Assembly (NCBI RefSeq): GCF_900106535.1
Contig: NZ_FNOH01000004.1
Location: 1-64,000, forward strand
Length of the DNA: 64,000 bases
Direction of reading: 5' to 3'
From: Myxococcus xanthus
GTDB taxonomy: Bacteria; Myxococcota; Myxococcia; Myxococcales; Myxococcaceae
Positions 5,919 through 14,949 of the stretch are shown piece after piece. Position 1 is the first letter of the stretch. Each line of letters starts with the position of its first letter. The translations under genes were made by a program, and so were the position numbers. The notes under the pieces are model-generated. The model saw only the letters and a program-made list of their open reading frames with translations. It had not been told where the DNA came from and did no database searches.

Positions 5919-8786
5919 TCAACGCCCGGCGACATCCCCGCGACGACGCGCACGCCGAAGCTGAACAATCACCCCGAGCAACAGCCAGACGGCGGTGCCC
6001 GTTCCCCCACCCGCCCCGCAGCCACAGCCGGAATCTCCCAGCGGATAGAACTGCGGCAGCACCCCCACCACATGGGGCTCGGGTTCAGGCTCCGGCTCGG
6101 GCTCCGGTGGCGGGTGCGGGTCCACGCCCCGCGCCGCCACACAGGCGGAGAGCAGGCTCGCGGCGCCGGATTCCTCGGCCGGCGGAGGAGGCAGCTCCGT
6201 GAGCAGGCCCGCCTGCACCAGGAACGAGGACATGAGCCCGGCGCGCTGCACCGGACTGACGATGCCCTCGAAAGGCACGCCCAGCAGCAGGACCCGCCCG
6301 TTGGGCGCCGACATCACGCCCGCCGCCAGGTCAGTTCCCAGATAGCGAAGCACGGACGTGCCACCCGACGCGGGCGTCAGCACGTCCGTCACGCCCACCG
6401 CGTAGCCGCCCCGCGTGCCGTCATCCAGCGCCACCCCGGTGAGCTGGGCCAGCCAGTCGCCCGGCATGCCCTCCACGGAGAACGGGGGCGTTCCGCTGCC
6501 CGGCGCCGCGCGAAGAATGTCCGCCAGGAAGGCCTGGTCCTCCGCCGAACCCACGGCCAGCGCCGACGTCACATGGCTGCCCGACAGGAGGAGGTGCCCT
6601 CCCTGCATCACGAACCCGCGCAGGGCGTCCTGCTCCTCACGGGTAGGACGGGCCCCTCCCGCCCCACCCCGACCGGTGAACCAGTCCACCAGCCGGTACG
6701 GCGCGCCCACCGTCACCAGGTTCGCCGCCACCGCCGCGCGCGTCGCGCTGTCGAAGGCGGTGCCCGCGTGCGCCAGCGCGGCGCCGTGGCGGCGCACGTA
6801 GGTGCCATCGTTCATCGTCTCCACCAGCAGGCGGACAGGCGCATGGAGGTCATAGGCGTCCAGCGGCTCGGCGCACGCCTGGGATGCATCCAGCCGCTCG
6901 AAGCCGTTGACCACCAGCACCGGGGACTCCGCGCCGCCCGGCGTCCGAACGCCCACAGTGACGGACGGGAAGCCCTCGCCGCCCGCGTTGTGCGCGGCCA
7001 CGCGGAAGTAACGCACGGTGCCCGGCGCCAGCGTGGTGCGGAAGGACGTGCCCGCTGCATCCGTGCCGTCGTCCCAGCCCAGCCCGTCCGCGCTCTGGTA
7101 GACGCGGTAACCCGTGGGCGCGTCGCGGCCCTCCTCATCCGGGTTGGCCGGCGGCGCCGCCCAGCGGAACTCCACCGTGCCGCCGCTGCCGTTGAGCGCG
7201 GCCACCGCCTCGGGCGCCTCGGGCGGCAGGACGACAGGCACGCTGTCCCGGGCCGCGTAGTACTTGATGAGGCCCTGAAGGATGGCGCGCGCGGCCACCC
7301 GACGGAACACGGGCTCCTTCAGCCGGTTCGAATCCGTCACGTTGTCGTGGTAGGCGACCTCCAGCAGCACGGACGGCATCTCATTGTTGTGCGTGGGGTT
7401 CACCTCGCCCAGGTTCGCCGAGCGCAGGTTGCGCACCCGCCAGCTCGGGTCCACCTCGCGGCGCATGTCCTGCGCCAGCTCGTCCAGCAGCGCCCGCGCC
7501 AGCACGTCACTGCCCGGGAAGCCGGTGAAGTTGAGCGTGCCGTCCACCGGGTTGGGCCCGTACACGTAGGCCTCCGTCCCCGACACGTTGCCCGTGGTGG
7601 ACGCGTTGGTGTGCCACGCCACGTACACCGCGTCCTCGCCCTCCTCGTGCAGCCACGCGGCGAAGCGAGGCCGGGCGGTGACGTCCGCGTTGCGCTCGTT
7701 GGTCAGCGCGTTGGCCCCCGTGGGTGCGTACACCGTGAAGGGCGCGCCGCTGAACTGCACGTGGTAGCGCGCGGACTCCTCGTAGCGGGGCCGCGCCAGG
7801 GGCGCCATCGCCGCGTCACCGATGACGCCGCTGCCACCGCCGAAGCGCACCGCGTCCAGCGACAGCGTGCCGCCCTCCGCGGTGTCGTTCAGCGCCACCA
7901 CCGCGCCGGAATCCGGGTGCTGCCCCGCCTTGAAATAGAAGCGCCCCAGCAGCACCCACGTCCCGCCGTGACGGCGCTGGTTGACCCGGAAGTGGCTCTC
8001 ACCGCCCGCGTGCTTCACCACGTAGTGCGCGTCCGGCGCGCGCGTGGGGTCGGCCGCGTAGGAGACGTAGACGTGGTAGCTGCCCTCCGCGGGAATCTCC
8101 GGCGTCCACGTCGCGCTCGCGGTGGCGCTGCGCGCGGAGGCCATCACCCGCGTCGTGCCCAGCGAGAAGGGCTCCACCGCGTTGCCCATGGGTGTCGGCG
8201 GCGTGCCCCAGCCGGGCTGAGCGGAGGACTCGAAGACGTCGCCGTCCTCCGAATAGCCGGCCTGCCCGTCGTCGACGATGGACATGTGCCCGTTGAGGTC
8301 CGGCTCCCGCAGGGGCACCACGGTGGCGCCGGCGCCCGTCAGCATGGGCAGCAGGTACTGGTTGAGGACCTCGGCGGAGATGAGGTCCTCCACCACGGCC
8401 CAGGTGTTCGGCCGCTGAGTGGCCCAGCGGTTCAGCGGCGCGCTGCGCGTGAAACCGTGACCCGGGCTCAGGTACACCACCTTGCCGGAGAGCGCGCCCG
8501 TGCGCTGCCGCGTCTGCGGCACGCCCGACTTCGTCCCGGAAGCCCCCGTCCGGAGCTCGCGCCGGACGACCGGTGGCTCCGCGGCGGACAGGCGGCGAGT
8601 CTCATGCGGACGGGGCCCGGGCATCGGCACGTACTCCACGCCCGGCGGCTCCAGGCCACACCCCCCTTCATCCAGTGCATGGTCGTGCGCGGCGTGGGAT
8701 TCCGCGCGGGCCAGGGGGGAAGTCAACAACAGCGCGAGCAGTGCGCCACCCAGACGGACACGAAGAGGGTAGGAAGGGGCATTCAC
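5919..8786 (-). CDS. Secreted N-acetylmuramoyl-L-alanine amidase with golvesin-like and Fn3 domains and MYXO-CTERM anchor
   Basis: Large exported protein, about 955 aa from the GTG at 8786, which puts a signal peptide (PLRVRLGGALLALLLTSPLARA) at the N terminus. A TTG start at 8822 is possible. An Amidase_3-like zinc hydrolase is recognisable from LSPGHGF, then VAWHTNAST, then LLEVAYHDN, which supply the expected His/His/Glu region. Between the first and second of these lies an inserted beta-sandwich resembling golvesin/xanthan-lyase-type binding domains (GGTWVLLGRFYFKAG, SLDAVRFGG). Next are a fibronectin III domain (about 535-635), a region resembling a ThuA/GATase-like fold, and a Pro-Glu linker. 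The end has a MYXO-CTERM pattern: GDSGCGCGAGGG, a hydrophobic helix, and RRARRR. It probably acts on peptidoglycan or another surface polymer. Substrate is not shown. Confidence 0.82.
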   Translation of the reverse strand: MNAPSYPLRVRLGGALLALLLTSPLARAESHAAHDHALDEGGCGLEPPGVEYVPMPGPRPHETRRLSAAEPPVVRRELRTGASGTKSGVPQTRQRTGALSGKVVYLSPGHGFTRSAPLNRWATQRPNTWAVVEDLISAEVLNQYLLPMLTGAGATVVPLREPDLNGHMSIVDDGQAGYSEDGDVFESSAQPGWGTPPTPMGNAVEPFSLGTTRVMASARSATASATWTPEIPAEGSYHVYVSYAADPTRAPDAHYVVKHAGGESHFRVNQRRHGGTWVLLGRFYFKAGQHPDSGAVVALNDTAEGGTLSLDAVRFGGGSGVIGDAAMAPLARPRYEESARYHVQFSGAPFTVYAPTGANALTNERNADVTARPRFAAWLHEEGEDAVYVAWHTNASTTGNVSGTEAYVYGPNPVDGTLNFTGFPGSDVLARALLDELAQDMRREVDPSWRVRNLRSANLGEVNPTHNNEMPSVLLEVAYHDNVTDSNRLKEPVFRRVAARAILQGLIKYYAARDSVPVVLPPEAPEAVAALNGSGGTVEFRWAAPPANPDEEGRDAPTGYRVYQSADGLGWDDGTDAAGTSFRTTLAPGTVRYFRVAAHNAGGEGFPSVTVGVRTPGGAESPVLVVNGFERLDASQACAEPLDAYDLHAPVRLLVETMNDGTYVRRHGAALAHAGTAFDSATRAAVAANLVTVGAPYRLVDWFTGRGGAGGARPTREEQDALRGFVMQGGHLLLSGSHVTSALAVGSAEDQAFLADILRAAPGSGTPPFSVEGMPGDWLAQLTGVALDDGTRGGYAVGVTDVLTPASGGTSVLRYLGTDLAAGVMSAPNGRVLLLGVPFEGIVSPVQRAGLMSSFLVQAGLLTELPPPPAEESGAASLLSACVAARGVDPHPPPEPEPEPEPEPHVVGVLPQFYPLGDSGCGCGAGGGTGTAVWLLLGVIVQLRRARRRGDVAGR

Positions 8787-8864
8787 AGGGTCGGACCATA
8801 CCCCTTCACGACGAAGGGGCAATCCGTCCCGCGGGTGTTAGCCTCCCCCGCGCTTTCGCCATCG

Positions 8865-9518
8865 ATGAACGCACCTCCCCGGCCACCCTCATCCTTCCCC
8901 CCCCGTCACGGTTCGGGGCTGCTCGCCTCGTTCGGTCACGCGTGGGCGGGGCTCATCCACACCGTCATCTACCAGCGCAACATGCGCGTCCACCTCATCG
9001 CCGCCGTGCTGGTGGGGCTGGTGGGCAGCGGTATCCCTCTGGGGCTCGCGGAGAAGGTGACGCTCATCTTCTGCGTCCTGCTCATCTTCTTCGCCGAAAT
9101 CCTCAACAGCGCGCTGGAACACCTGGTGGACCTGGCCGTCCAGCAGTTCGACGAGAAGGCCCGGCTGGCCAAGGACGCGGCCGCCGCGGGCGTGCTGGTG
9201 CTCGCGCTGGGCACGGTGGTCATCTTCGCCGCCATCCTGGTGCACAACTGGGACACGGTGCGCACGAGCACCGACGCCATCATCCGCCAGGTGGCGCTGG
9301 GTCTGCCGCTGACGGCCTGCATCCTGGTGCTGGTGTTGCCGCAGCGCCGTCCCGCGTGGGTGGATGTGGCTGCCTTCACCGCGGGCGGCGTGCTGATGGC
9401 GCTCCAGGCCACGCAGACGGCCAGTAGCGTCTTCAGCGCCCTCACCGCGGGTCTGCTCTTTGTCGCCGGCGCGGCTGCGTACCAGCGGAGGCGGGAGCAG
9501 AGGGCGCCCCGCGCCTGA
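8865..9518 (+). CDS. dgkA: Diacylglycerol/undecaprenol kinase family membrane protein
   Basis: Small integral-membrane lipid kinase family that phosphorylates diacylglycerol or undecaprenol in the inner membrane. The 217-aa product starts at ATG 8865. It carries the family core: an N-terminal SFGHAWAGLIHTVIYQRNMRVHL segment, a first helix, the conserved Glu-rich stretch AEILNSALEHLVDLAV, DEKARLAKDAAAAGVLV, and a following helix. It is longer than the classical family of about 120 aa, with three or four extra predicted helices and a basic C terminus. It is transcribed divergently from the amidase and shares the downstream terminator with the opposing small gene. Confidence 0.85.
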   Translation: MNAPPRPPSSFPPRHGSGLLASFGHAWAGLIHTVIYQRNMRVHLIAAVLVGLVGSGIPLGLAEKVTLIFCVLLIFFAEILNSALEHLVDLAVQQFDEKARLAKDAAAAGVLVLALGTVVIFAAILVHNWDTVRTSTDAIIRQVALGLPLTACILVLVLPQRRPAWVDVAAFTAGGVLMALQATQTASSVFSALTAGLLFVAGAAAYQRRREQRAPRA

Positions 9519-9534
9519 CTCATTCATCAGCCGA

Positions 9535-9566
9535 AACGAAAAGACCGGCCAAGGCCGGTCCTTTCA
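9535..9566. terminator. Bidirectional Rho-independent terminator
   Basis: GACCGGCC (9543-9550), AA, GGCCGGTC (9553-9560) form a perfect 8-bp stem. The minus-strand side continues into TTTTCGTTTC and the plus-strand side into CTTTC. It therefore probably ends dgkA on the plus strand and, more strongly, the small gene at 9652-9870 on the minus strand. Confidence 0.8.
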
Positions 9567-9651
9567 CCACCTCGCTGCCTCCACACGCGGGCGGGCGCCC
9601 CGGAAACCCGTCCGGAGCCCACGCGCCCGCGGGGAGAACCCGCTGAGAACC

Positions 9652-9870
9652 TCAGGCGTGCGGGCGACGCTCCGGGGCCTGCTCCTGCGCCGCCTGGACG
9701 GCCGTCGCCTTGTCGCCTTCCTTGATGTCCGCCGTCACCAGCTCGAGCAGCTCCGTGGCGATGCCAATCACCTGGTGCGGGGTGTAGCCGCTCGCGCGCA
9801 ACTGGTTGAAGAACGTGCGCGCCAGGATCCGGGTGCCCTTTTGATCGGTGCTCAAGGTCAGTGCCTCCAT
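9652..9870 (-). CDS. Small conserved-looking protein of unknown function
   Basis: From the ATG at 9870 the product is 72 aa (MEALTLSTDQKGTRILART and onward). A longer TTG start at 9927 would add 19 residues, and neither start has a clear ribosome-binding site. The protein has an amphipathic central part (FFNQLRASGYTPHQVIGIATELLELVTADIKEG split over two helices) and a low-complexity Ala/Gln/Glu tail. Codon use fits the genome and a terminator follows, which supports a real gene. I do not recognise a family. Confidence 0.6.
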   Translation of the reverse strand: MEALTLSTDQKGTRILARTFFNQLRASGYTPHQVIGIATELLELVTADIKEGDKATAVQAAQEQAPERRPHA

Positions 9871-10157
9871 AAAGAACGCGGCCGGGAAGGAGCGACGCCG
9901 CCTAATCACGAGACAGCCCTGTTTCAACCCTCGTGCCAGCCGTTCTCTTCCTCACGGATTCCTCAACATTTCCCAAGGGTTGAAGTAGACCAGGGCCCCG
10001 AACGGCCCTGGAGGGCAGTGCGAACGCGCTTGCGCAGTCCTCGGCGGTACGGGGGATTGGCGTGGGGGGGTGCATCAGCGGGTTCGCACCCGGATTTCAA
10101 GGGCTTGCAATCTTTCAACAGGGCGGCGAGATACGCGCCCCACCAGGAGCGGATGCG

Positions 10158-11753
10158 ATGGCGTATCGGGTGAACAACATCGGGCTGTGGCTGGACGAGC
10201 CAGAGGAGCTGCTCGGTCAGCGCGCCGCGGAGAAGTTGGGCGTCACCCGCTCCGACCTCGCGTCCGTGCGGGTGGTGCGCTCCGTGCTGGACGCGCGGAA
10301 GAAGGGCAGCCCGCGCTACATCTACACGCTGGAGGTGGAGCTGGCCCGGGGCAAGAAGCCGGCGAAGCTGCCACCGGACGTGGGTGAGACGCCCCCTCCT
10401 CCCGAAGCGCTGGGCCCGGTGAAGGCGCCGGAGCAGTGGCCCATCATCATCGGCACGGGCCCCGCGGGGCTCTTCGCCGCGCTGGGCCTGCTGGAGCGCG
10501 GCGTTCGCAGCATCCTGCTGGAGCGAGGCCGCGAGGTGGTGTCGCGCCGCAAGGACGTGGCGAAGCTCATGCGCGACGGGACGCTGGACCCCGAAAGCAA
10601 CATGAACTTCGGCGAGGGCGGCGCGGGCGCGTACACGGACGGCAAGCTGTCCACGCGCATCAACCACCCCATGGTGCGCAAGGTCATCGAGGCCTTCGCC
10701 CGTTACGGCGCGCCGGACCACATCCTCATCGAGGGCAAGCCGCACATCGGCTCGGACCTGCTGCCCGGTGCGGTGGCGAAGCTGCGTGAGGAGCTCATCG
10801 CTGGCGGCTGCGAGGTCCACTTCAGCACGCGCGTGGACGACCTGCTCTACAAGGACGGCCACATCGCGGGCGTGAAGCTGTCCGACGGACGCACGCTGGA
10901 GAGCAACCGTGTCATCCTGGCTCCCGGCAACTCCGCGCGCGAGCTTTACGAGCGCTTCGCCGCCGACGGCCGGGTGATTGTGGAGGCCAAGCCCTTCGCC
11001 CTGGGCTTCCGCGCCGAGCACCCGCAGACGCTCATCAACAGCATCCAGTACGGCAACGCGGCCAAGAATCCGCGCCTGCCCCCGGCGGACTACAAGCTGG
11101 CGGAGAACCTGGAGGTGGACGGCGAGGTGCGCGGCGTCTTCTCGTTCTGCATGTGCCCCGGCGGCATCGTGGTGCCCACGCCCACGCAGGACGGACTCCA
11201 GTGCACCAACGGCATGAGCAACTCGCGGCGCAACGCGCGCTACGCCAACTCGGGCATCGTCGTGTCCGTGTCCGTGGCGGACTTCGAGCGCGAGGGCTTC
11301 CGCGGGCCGCTGGCGGGCCTGGAGTTCCAGCGTCACTGGGAGAGCAAGGCGTATGAGCTGGGCGGAGGCCGCTTCTACGCGCCGGCCCAGACGATTCCTG
11401 ACTACCTGGCCGGGCGCGTGAAGAAGGACCCGGGCGGCACCAGCTACCGTCCCGGCCTGGCGCACACGGACCTCAACCAACTCTTCCCGGCGCGGCTCAC
11501 CGAGTCACTGAAGCAAGCCCTGCGCACCTTCGAGCGGAAGATGCGCGGCTTCATCAGCGAGGAGGGCAAGCTCATCGGCATCGAGAGCCGCACGTCCTCA
11601 CCGGTGCGCGTCACCCGCGGCGAGGACCTGCAGTCGGTGTCCATGAAGGGCCTCTACCCGGCGGGCGAGGGCTGCGGCTACGCGGGCGGCATCGTTTCGT
11701 CCGCCGTTGATGGACTGCGCGTCGCTGAGCAGATTGCCACCGAACTGTCCTGA
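10158..11753 (+). CDS. FAD-dependent NAD(P)-type oxidoreductase (COG2509-like)
   Basis: A 531-aa flavoprotein starting at ATG 10158 with AGGAG 8 bp upstream. After a small N-terminal domain (1-85) that resembles the accessory domain of this family, an FAD Rossmann motif is seen at PIIIGTGPAGLFAALGL, followed by LLERGREV. Conserved-looking blocks include NMNFGEGGAGAYTDGKLSTR, FCMCPGGIVVPT, NGMSNSRRNARYANSG, and a C-terminal YPAGEGCGYAGGIVSSAVDG that resembles the second FAD-contact region. The family is widespread and often annotated as a dehydrogenase of unknown substrate. It is followed 22 bp later by a small membrane protein gene, possibly cotranscribed. Confidence 0.85.
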   Translation: MAYRVNNIGLWLDEPEELLGQRAAEKLGVTRSDLASVRVVRSVLDARKKGSPRYIYTLEVELARGKKPAKLPPDVGETPPPPEALGPVKAPEQWPIIIGTGPAGLFAALGLLERGVRSILLERGREVVSRRKDVAKLMRDGTLDPESNMNFGEGGAGAYTDGKLSTRINHPMVRKVIEAFARYGAPDHILIEGKPHIGSDLLPGAVAKLREELIAGGCEVHFSTRVDDLLYKDGHIAGVKLSDGRTLESNRVILAPGNSARELYERFAADGRVIVEAKPFALGFRAEHPQTLINSIQYGNAAKNPRLPPADYKLAENLEVDGEVRGVFSFCMCPGGIVVPTPTQDGLQCTNGMSNSRRNARYANSGIVVSVSVADFEREGFRGPLAGLEFQRHWESKAYELGGGRFYAPAQTIPDYLAGRVKKDPGGTSYRPGLAHTDLNQLFPARLTESLKQALRTFERKMRGFISEEGKLIGIESRTSSPVRVTRGEDLQSVSMKGLYPAGEGCGYAGGIVSSAVDGLRVAEQIATELS

Positions 11754-11775
11754 CGGACGGCCGGGAGGAGGGCTC

Positions 11776-12144
11776 ATGGGATACGTCGTGCGGACGCCGG
11801 AGGGCGAGCTGGTCTACCCCAGCCTGCTGGATGTGGAGCGGGCCTACGTCCAGGGGCTGGTGGACGCGGAGGACGAAGTCCGGGAGGAGACCGCGACCAC
11901 CTGGCGCAAGGCGGCGAGCATCCCCGTTCTTGCCCGGGCGAAACCCGCGCGCTCGGGGGCATTGCAGCGGGGCCAGGTGCTTCGCGTCGCGGCCGTGGTG
12001 CTGCTGAGCGCGCTGGCCCTGTCCCTGGTGTTCCGCGACGAATTGCGGCTGCGCGGTATCGGCATCGTCCTGGCACTGGTGGCCAGCTCCCTGCTCTTCC
12101 AGGTCACCACCAAGGCCTTCAAGCGCACGCCCAGCGGAGGCTGA
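11776..12144 (+). CDS. Small membrane protein of unknown function
   Basis: 122 aa from ATG 11776, with a strong GGAGGAGGG ribosome site. The first 75 residues are soluble (MGYVVRTPEGELVYPSLLDV, then acidic) and the C-terminal part has two hydrophobic segments (VAAVVLLSALALSLVF and GIGIVLALVASSLLFQV). It is probably in an operon with the FAD oxidoreductase. No family recognised. Confidence 0.7.
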   Translation: MGYVVRTPEGELVYPSLLDVERAYVQGLVDAEDEVREETATTWRKAASIPVLARAKPARSGALQRGQVLRVAAVVLLSALALSLVFRDELRLRGIGIVLALVASSLLFQVTTKAFKRTPSGG

Positions 12145-12302
12145 AGCGACGGGGCGACGGCGCACGGGCCCGCCCGCCCGGCTGCCCCCCGACGTGGCGC
12201 TCCGGGACGGGCAGCCATCCGCAGGCCAGCACCCCATGTTCTCCCCTGGCAGCACGCCCCGGGCGCCGGTGCCCTCGGGTCGCGGTGAGAGGAGAACCCA
12301 TC

Positions 12303-13442
12303 GTGCTCAGCACCTATCTGTCCCGCGACGCCGCCCGCCGACTCCGCCATGGCGCGCCATGGCTGCGCCGGGAAGACATCGTCTCCATGGAAGGCACGCC
12401 GCAGCCCGGAGAGCCCGTACAGCTTCGGGACGAGGACGGCTCGGTGCTGGGCCTGGGAGACGTGGATTTAGAGGCGTCCTACGCGGTGCGGCGGCTCGGC
12501 CAGCCGGACGAGGCGGTGGAGGGACTCATCCCACGCCATCTCCGCCACGCCTTCGAACGGCGGGCCCGGCTGGTGGACGACCCGCGCTTCTGCCGCGTCG
12601 TCAACGATGACGGGGACGGTCTGCCCGGCCTCATCGTGGACCGCTACGACACGCACTTCGTGGTGCAGACGCTCACCCGTGCCATGGACGCGCGCCATGA
12701 GGAACTGACGCGCGCGCTGGTGGAGGTGGCGGGCGCGGGCGCGGTGCTGCTGCGCAACGACACCCTTCGCCGCAAAGCGCTGGGCCTGCCCACACAGCGC
12801 CCCCATGTCCTGTACGGCACCCCACCCCGTTGGTGCCGGCTGCTGGAGATGGGGGCCCGCTTCACCGTGGACCTCACATACGGCCAGGGCACGGGCTACG
12901 CGTATGACCAGCGCGAGGTCCGCCGCTTCGTGGCGCGCATGGCCCAGGGCTCGCGCGTGCTGGACGCCAGTTGCAACGTGGGAGGGCTCTTCGTCCACGC
13001 GGGGGTGCACGGGGCCCGGCACATCCTCGCGTTCGACGCCGACGCGGACGCCGCGGACCTGGCGCGTGAGAACGCGGAGGCCAACGGCCTGCTGGGCCGG
13101 GTGATGGTGGAGACGGGCAAACCCCTCCAGGTCCTCCGTGCGGTGCGAGACACCTTCGACCTGGTCCTGCTGGACACACCGGCCGTGGCGACCGGCGAGG
13201 AATTCGTGGAGTTGCTGCGTCACGCGCTTCGCAGGACGCGCCACGGTGGATGGTTGATGGTCACCGGGTACCATCCACCCCTCCCCCAGGACGGCTTTGA
13301 CGACCTGGTGGCCACCGCCTGCGAGGGCGAGGCCCGGATCGCCACCCGGCTGGCCCGCCCTGGCCTGCCGCCAGACCACCCGACCCTGGCCGGATCCCAT
13401 GGGGCCGAGCACCTCCACGCAATGGCGTTGGAAGTCAGCTGA
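12303..13442 (+). CDS. RlmI-like class I SAM-dependent methyltransferase with degenerate catalytic motifs
   Basis: 379 aa from the GTG at 12303, which follows AGAGGAGA. The frame could also start at GTG 12285. An N-terminal PUA-like part (HGAPWLRREDI) and a middle domain (RVVNDDGDGLPGLIVDRYDTHFVVQ) match the RlmI/RlmK-type 23S rRNA cytosine-C5 methyltransferase layout. The SAM fold is visible at VLDASCNVGGLFVHAG and ILAFDADADAADLARENAEANG. Where RlmI enzymes have a DPP motif and a later catalytic Cys motif (SCSxH type), this protein reads DTPA and VTGYHPP, so the catalytic Cys is not apparent. Either the substrate differs or activity is reduced. The gene stands alone upstream of the YhaM-like gene. 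Confidence 0.72.
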   Translation: MLSTYLSRDAARRLRHGAPWLRREDIVSMEGTPQPGEPVQLRDEDGSVLGLGDVDLEASYAVRRLGQPDEAVEGLIPRHLRHAFERRARLVDDPRFCRVVNDDGDGLPGLIVDRYDTHFVVQTLTRAMDARHEELTRALVEVAGAGAVLLRNDTLRRKALGLPTQRPHVLYGTPPRWCRLLEMGARFTVDLTYGQGTGYAYDQREVRRFVARMAQGSRVLDASCNVGGLFVHAGVHGARHILAFDADADAADLARENAEANGLLGRVMVETGKPLQVLRAVRDTFDLVLLDTPAVATGEEFVELLRHALRRTRHGGWLMVTGYHPPLPQDGFDDLVATACEGEARIATRLARPGLPPDHPTLAGSHGAEHLHAMALEVS

Positions 13443-13489
13443 AGCCATCCACCCGCGCGGCCGATGGAGTGCTAGTGTCCGCCGCCGCA

Positions 13490-14941
13490 ATGACCAACGA
13501 AAACGTGCCCGAGTCCGCGCCCCCCGCCCCGGAAGGTTCCGTGGAGACCGTCCGCAAGGTGTATGCGGCCGACCTGCGGGAGAAGGACCGCGTCCATACC
13601 GTCTTCCGCGTCACCAAGAAGGAGAAGGTGACCGCCCGCAGTGGCAAGGTGTTCGTCGCCGCCACGCTCGTCGACAAGAGTGGCGAGGTGGACGCGCGCA
13701 TCTTCGACCAGGTCGACGCGCTCGAGCCCGTCTTCCAGCCGGGCGACTTCGTGCTCGTCCAGGGCAACGTCATCCAGTTCCACGGCCGCACCCAGGTCGT
13801 CGTCGAGACCCTGGAGCGCCTGGACCCAGAGCCCCTGGACCCCAAGGAGTTCGAGCCGCCCCCGGCCCCGCCCGCCGCCGAGGCGAAGCCCGCGCCGGAG
13901 ACCAAGGCCGCCCCGGAGGCCAAGGCCGCCCCGGAAGCCAAGGCTGAGAAGCCCGAGAAGGCCGACAAGGGCGAGGCCCGCGGCAACGAGGGCCCGGGTG
14001 GCGCGCGCGCCGCCGGCCTCATCCGGGAGATGGTCACCGAGCGCATCGGCGACACCTTCGTGAAGCAGCTGCTGCTGGCCTTCCTGGACGACCCGAAGAT
14101 CGCGACCGGCCTGCCGGTGGCCCAGGGCGTCCGGGGCACGCACCACGCGTGGCGTGGCGGACTGGCGGAGCACATCCTGTCGGTGATGCGGCTGACGCTC
14201 CGCGTGGCGGACCAGTACCCCATGGCGGACCGCGACCTGCTGCTGGCCGGCGCGCTGTTGCAGCAGGTGCAGAAGGCGGCGGACGCCTCCGAGACCTCCG
14301 ACGAGGGCCGGCTGGTGGGCAACCTCGTCCTGACGGCGCAGAAGCTGCGCGAGAAGGCGCTGGCCATCCCCGGCTTCCCGCCGCTCCTGGAGCAGCACCT
14401 CACGCACCTGGTCATCTCCCAGCACGGCGACGCGCAGCACGGCAGCCCGAAGTCGCCGGTGACGCTGGAAGCGCAGATCATCCACTCGCTGGAGTCGCTG
14501 GACGCGCGCATCGCCTCGTGGCTGGAGGCCATGCAGCGCGACTCGCACGACAAGTGGACGGACGTGGTGCGCCCCTATGAGCGCCAGTTGTGGAAGGGCC
14601 CCTCGCCCACCTCGCGGGGCCGCGCCCCGGTGGAGGGGGGTGGCCGCCGCAAGGGCCGCGAGGAGAAGCGCAAGGCCCGGGCGGAGAAGCAGCAGCAGCC
14701 GGGTACCCCGGCCGAGGGCGCCCCGCAGCAGGAGCAGGCCCAGCGCCCGCCCCGCAAGGAGCGTCCGCCCCGCGAGGAGCGCGCGCGTGAGGAGCGCCCG
14801 CCCCGTCCGCCCCGCGAGGAGCGTCCGCCGCGTGACGCGAGCTCGCTGCCCAAGGAGCTGACCTTCAAGCCGTTCAGCGCGCTGACGTCGTTACCGTCCG
14901 ATTCCGGCAACAAGGGCGGTGAGGGTTCCTCGGAGAGCTGA
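13490..14941 (+). CDS. YhaM-like OB-fold/HD-domain protein with altered HD motif
   Basis: 483 aa from ATG 13490. Residues 20-115 form an OB-fold nucleic-acid-binding domain (FRVTKKEKVTARSGKVFVAA, ARIFDQVDALEPVFQPGDFV). A Pro/Ala/Lys/Glu linker follows (about 120-165), then an HD-type domain that aligns well with YhaM 3'-5' exoribonucleases: HHAWRGGLAEHILSVM, LLLAGALL, HLVISQHGDAQHGSPKSP, and ESLDARI. The usual LLHDIGK metal-binding pair reads LLQQVQK here, so the HD dyad is replaced by QQ. The C-terminal 110 residues are highly charged with repeated RPPREER units, likely an RNA-binding tail. It may bind RNA without classical HD hydrolysis. The next gene starts 8 bp downstream. Confidence 0.75.
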   Translation: MTNENVPESAPPAPEGSVETVRKVYAADLREKDRVHTVFRVTKKEKVTARSGKVFVAATLVDKSGEVDARIFDQVDALEPVFQPGDFVLVQGNVIQFHGRTQVVVETLERLDPEPLDPKEFEPPPAPPAAEAKPAPETKAAPEAKAAPEAKAEKPEKADKGEARGNEGPGGARAAGLIREMVTERIGDTFVKQLLLAFLDDPKIATGLPVAQGVRGTHHAWRGGLAEHILSVMRLTLRVADQYPMADRDLLLAGALLQQVQKAADASETSDEGRLVGNLVLTAQKLREKALAIPGFPPLLEQHLTHLVISQHGDAQHGSPKSPVTLEAQIIHSLESLDARIASWLEAMQRDSHDKWTDVVRPYERQLWKGPSPTSRGRAPVEGGGRRKGREEKRKARAEKQQQPGTPAEGAPQQEQAQRPPRKERPPREERAREERPPRPPREERPPRDASSLPKELTFKPFSALTSLPSDSGNKGGEGSSES

Positions 14942-14949
14942 GGCAGCAC

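Noticed and set aside
2972-6202. Long plus-strand open frames opposite gap, pgk and tpiA
   Set aside because: They mirror highly conserved glycolytic genes and have shadow-type composition (Arg, His, Val, Gly).
6072-8864. Very long plus-strand open frame (most of a 1148-codon frame) opposite the amidase gene
   Set aside because: It is antisense to a gene with clear motifs and signal sequences, is Arg/His/Gly-rich in the manner of GC-driven shadow frames, and only its last 217 codons (dgkA) show real protein features.
14750-14840. Short repeated units (RPPREER coding) that could be mistaken for a CRISPR array or satellite
   Set aside because: They are in frame within the YhaM-like gene, vary in length, have no spacers, and encode a charged low-complexity tail.
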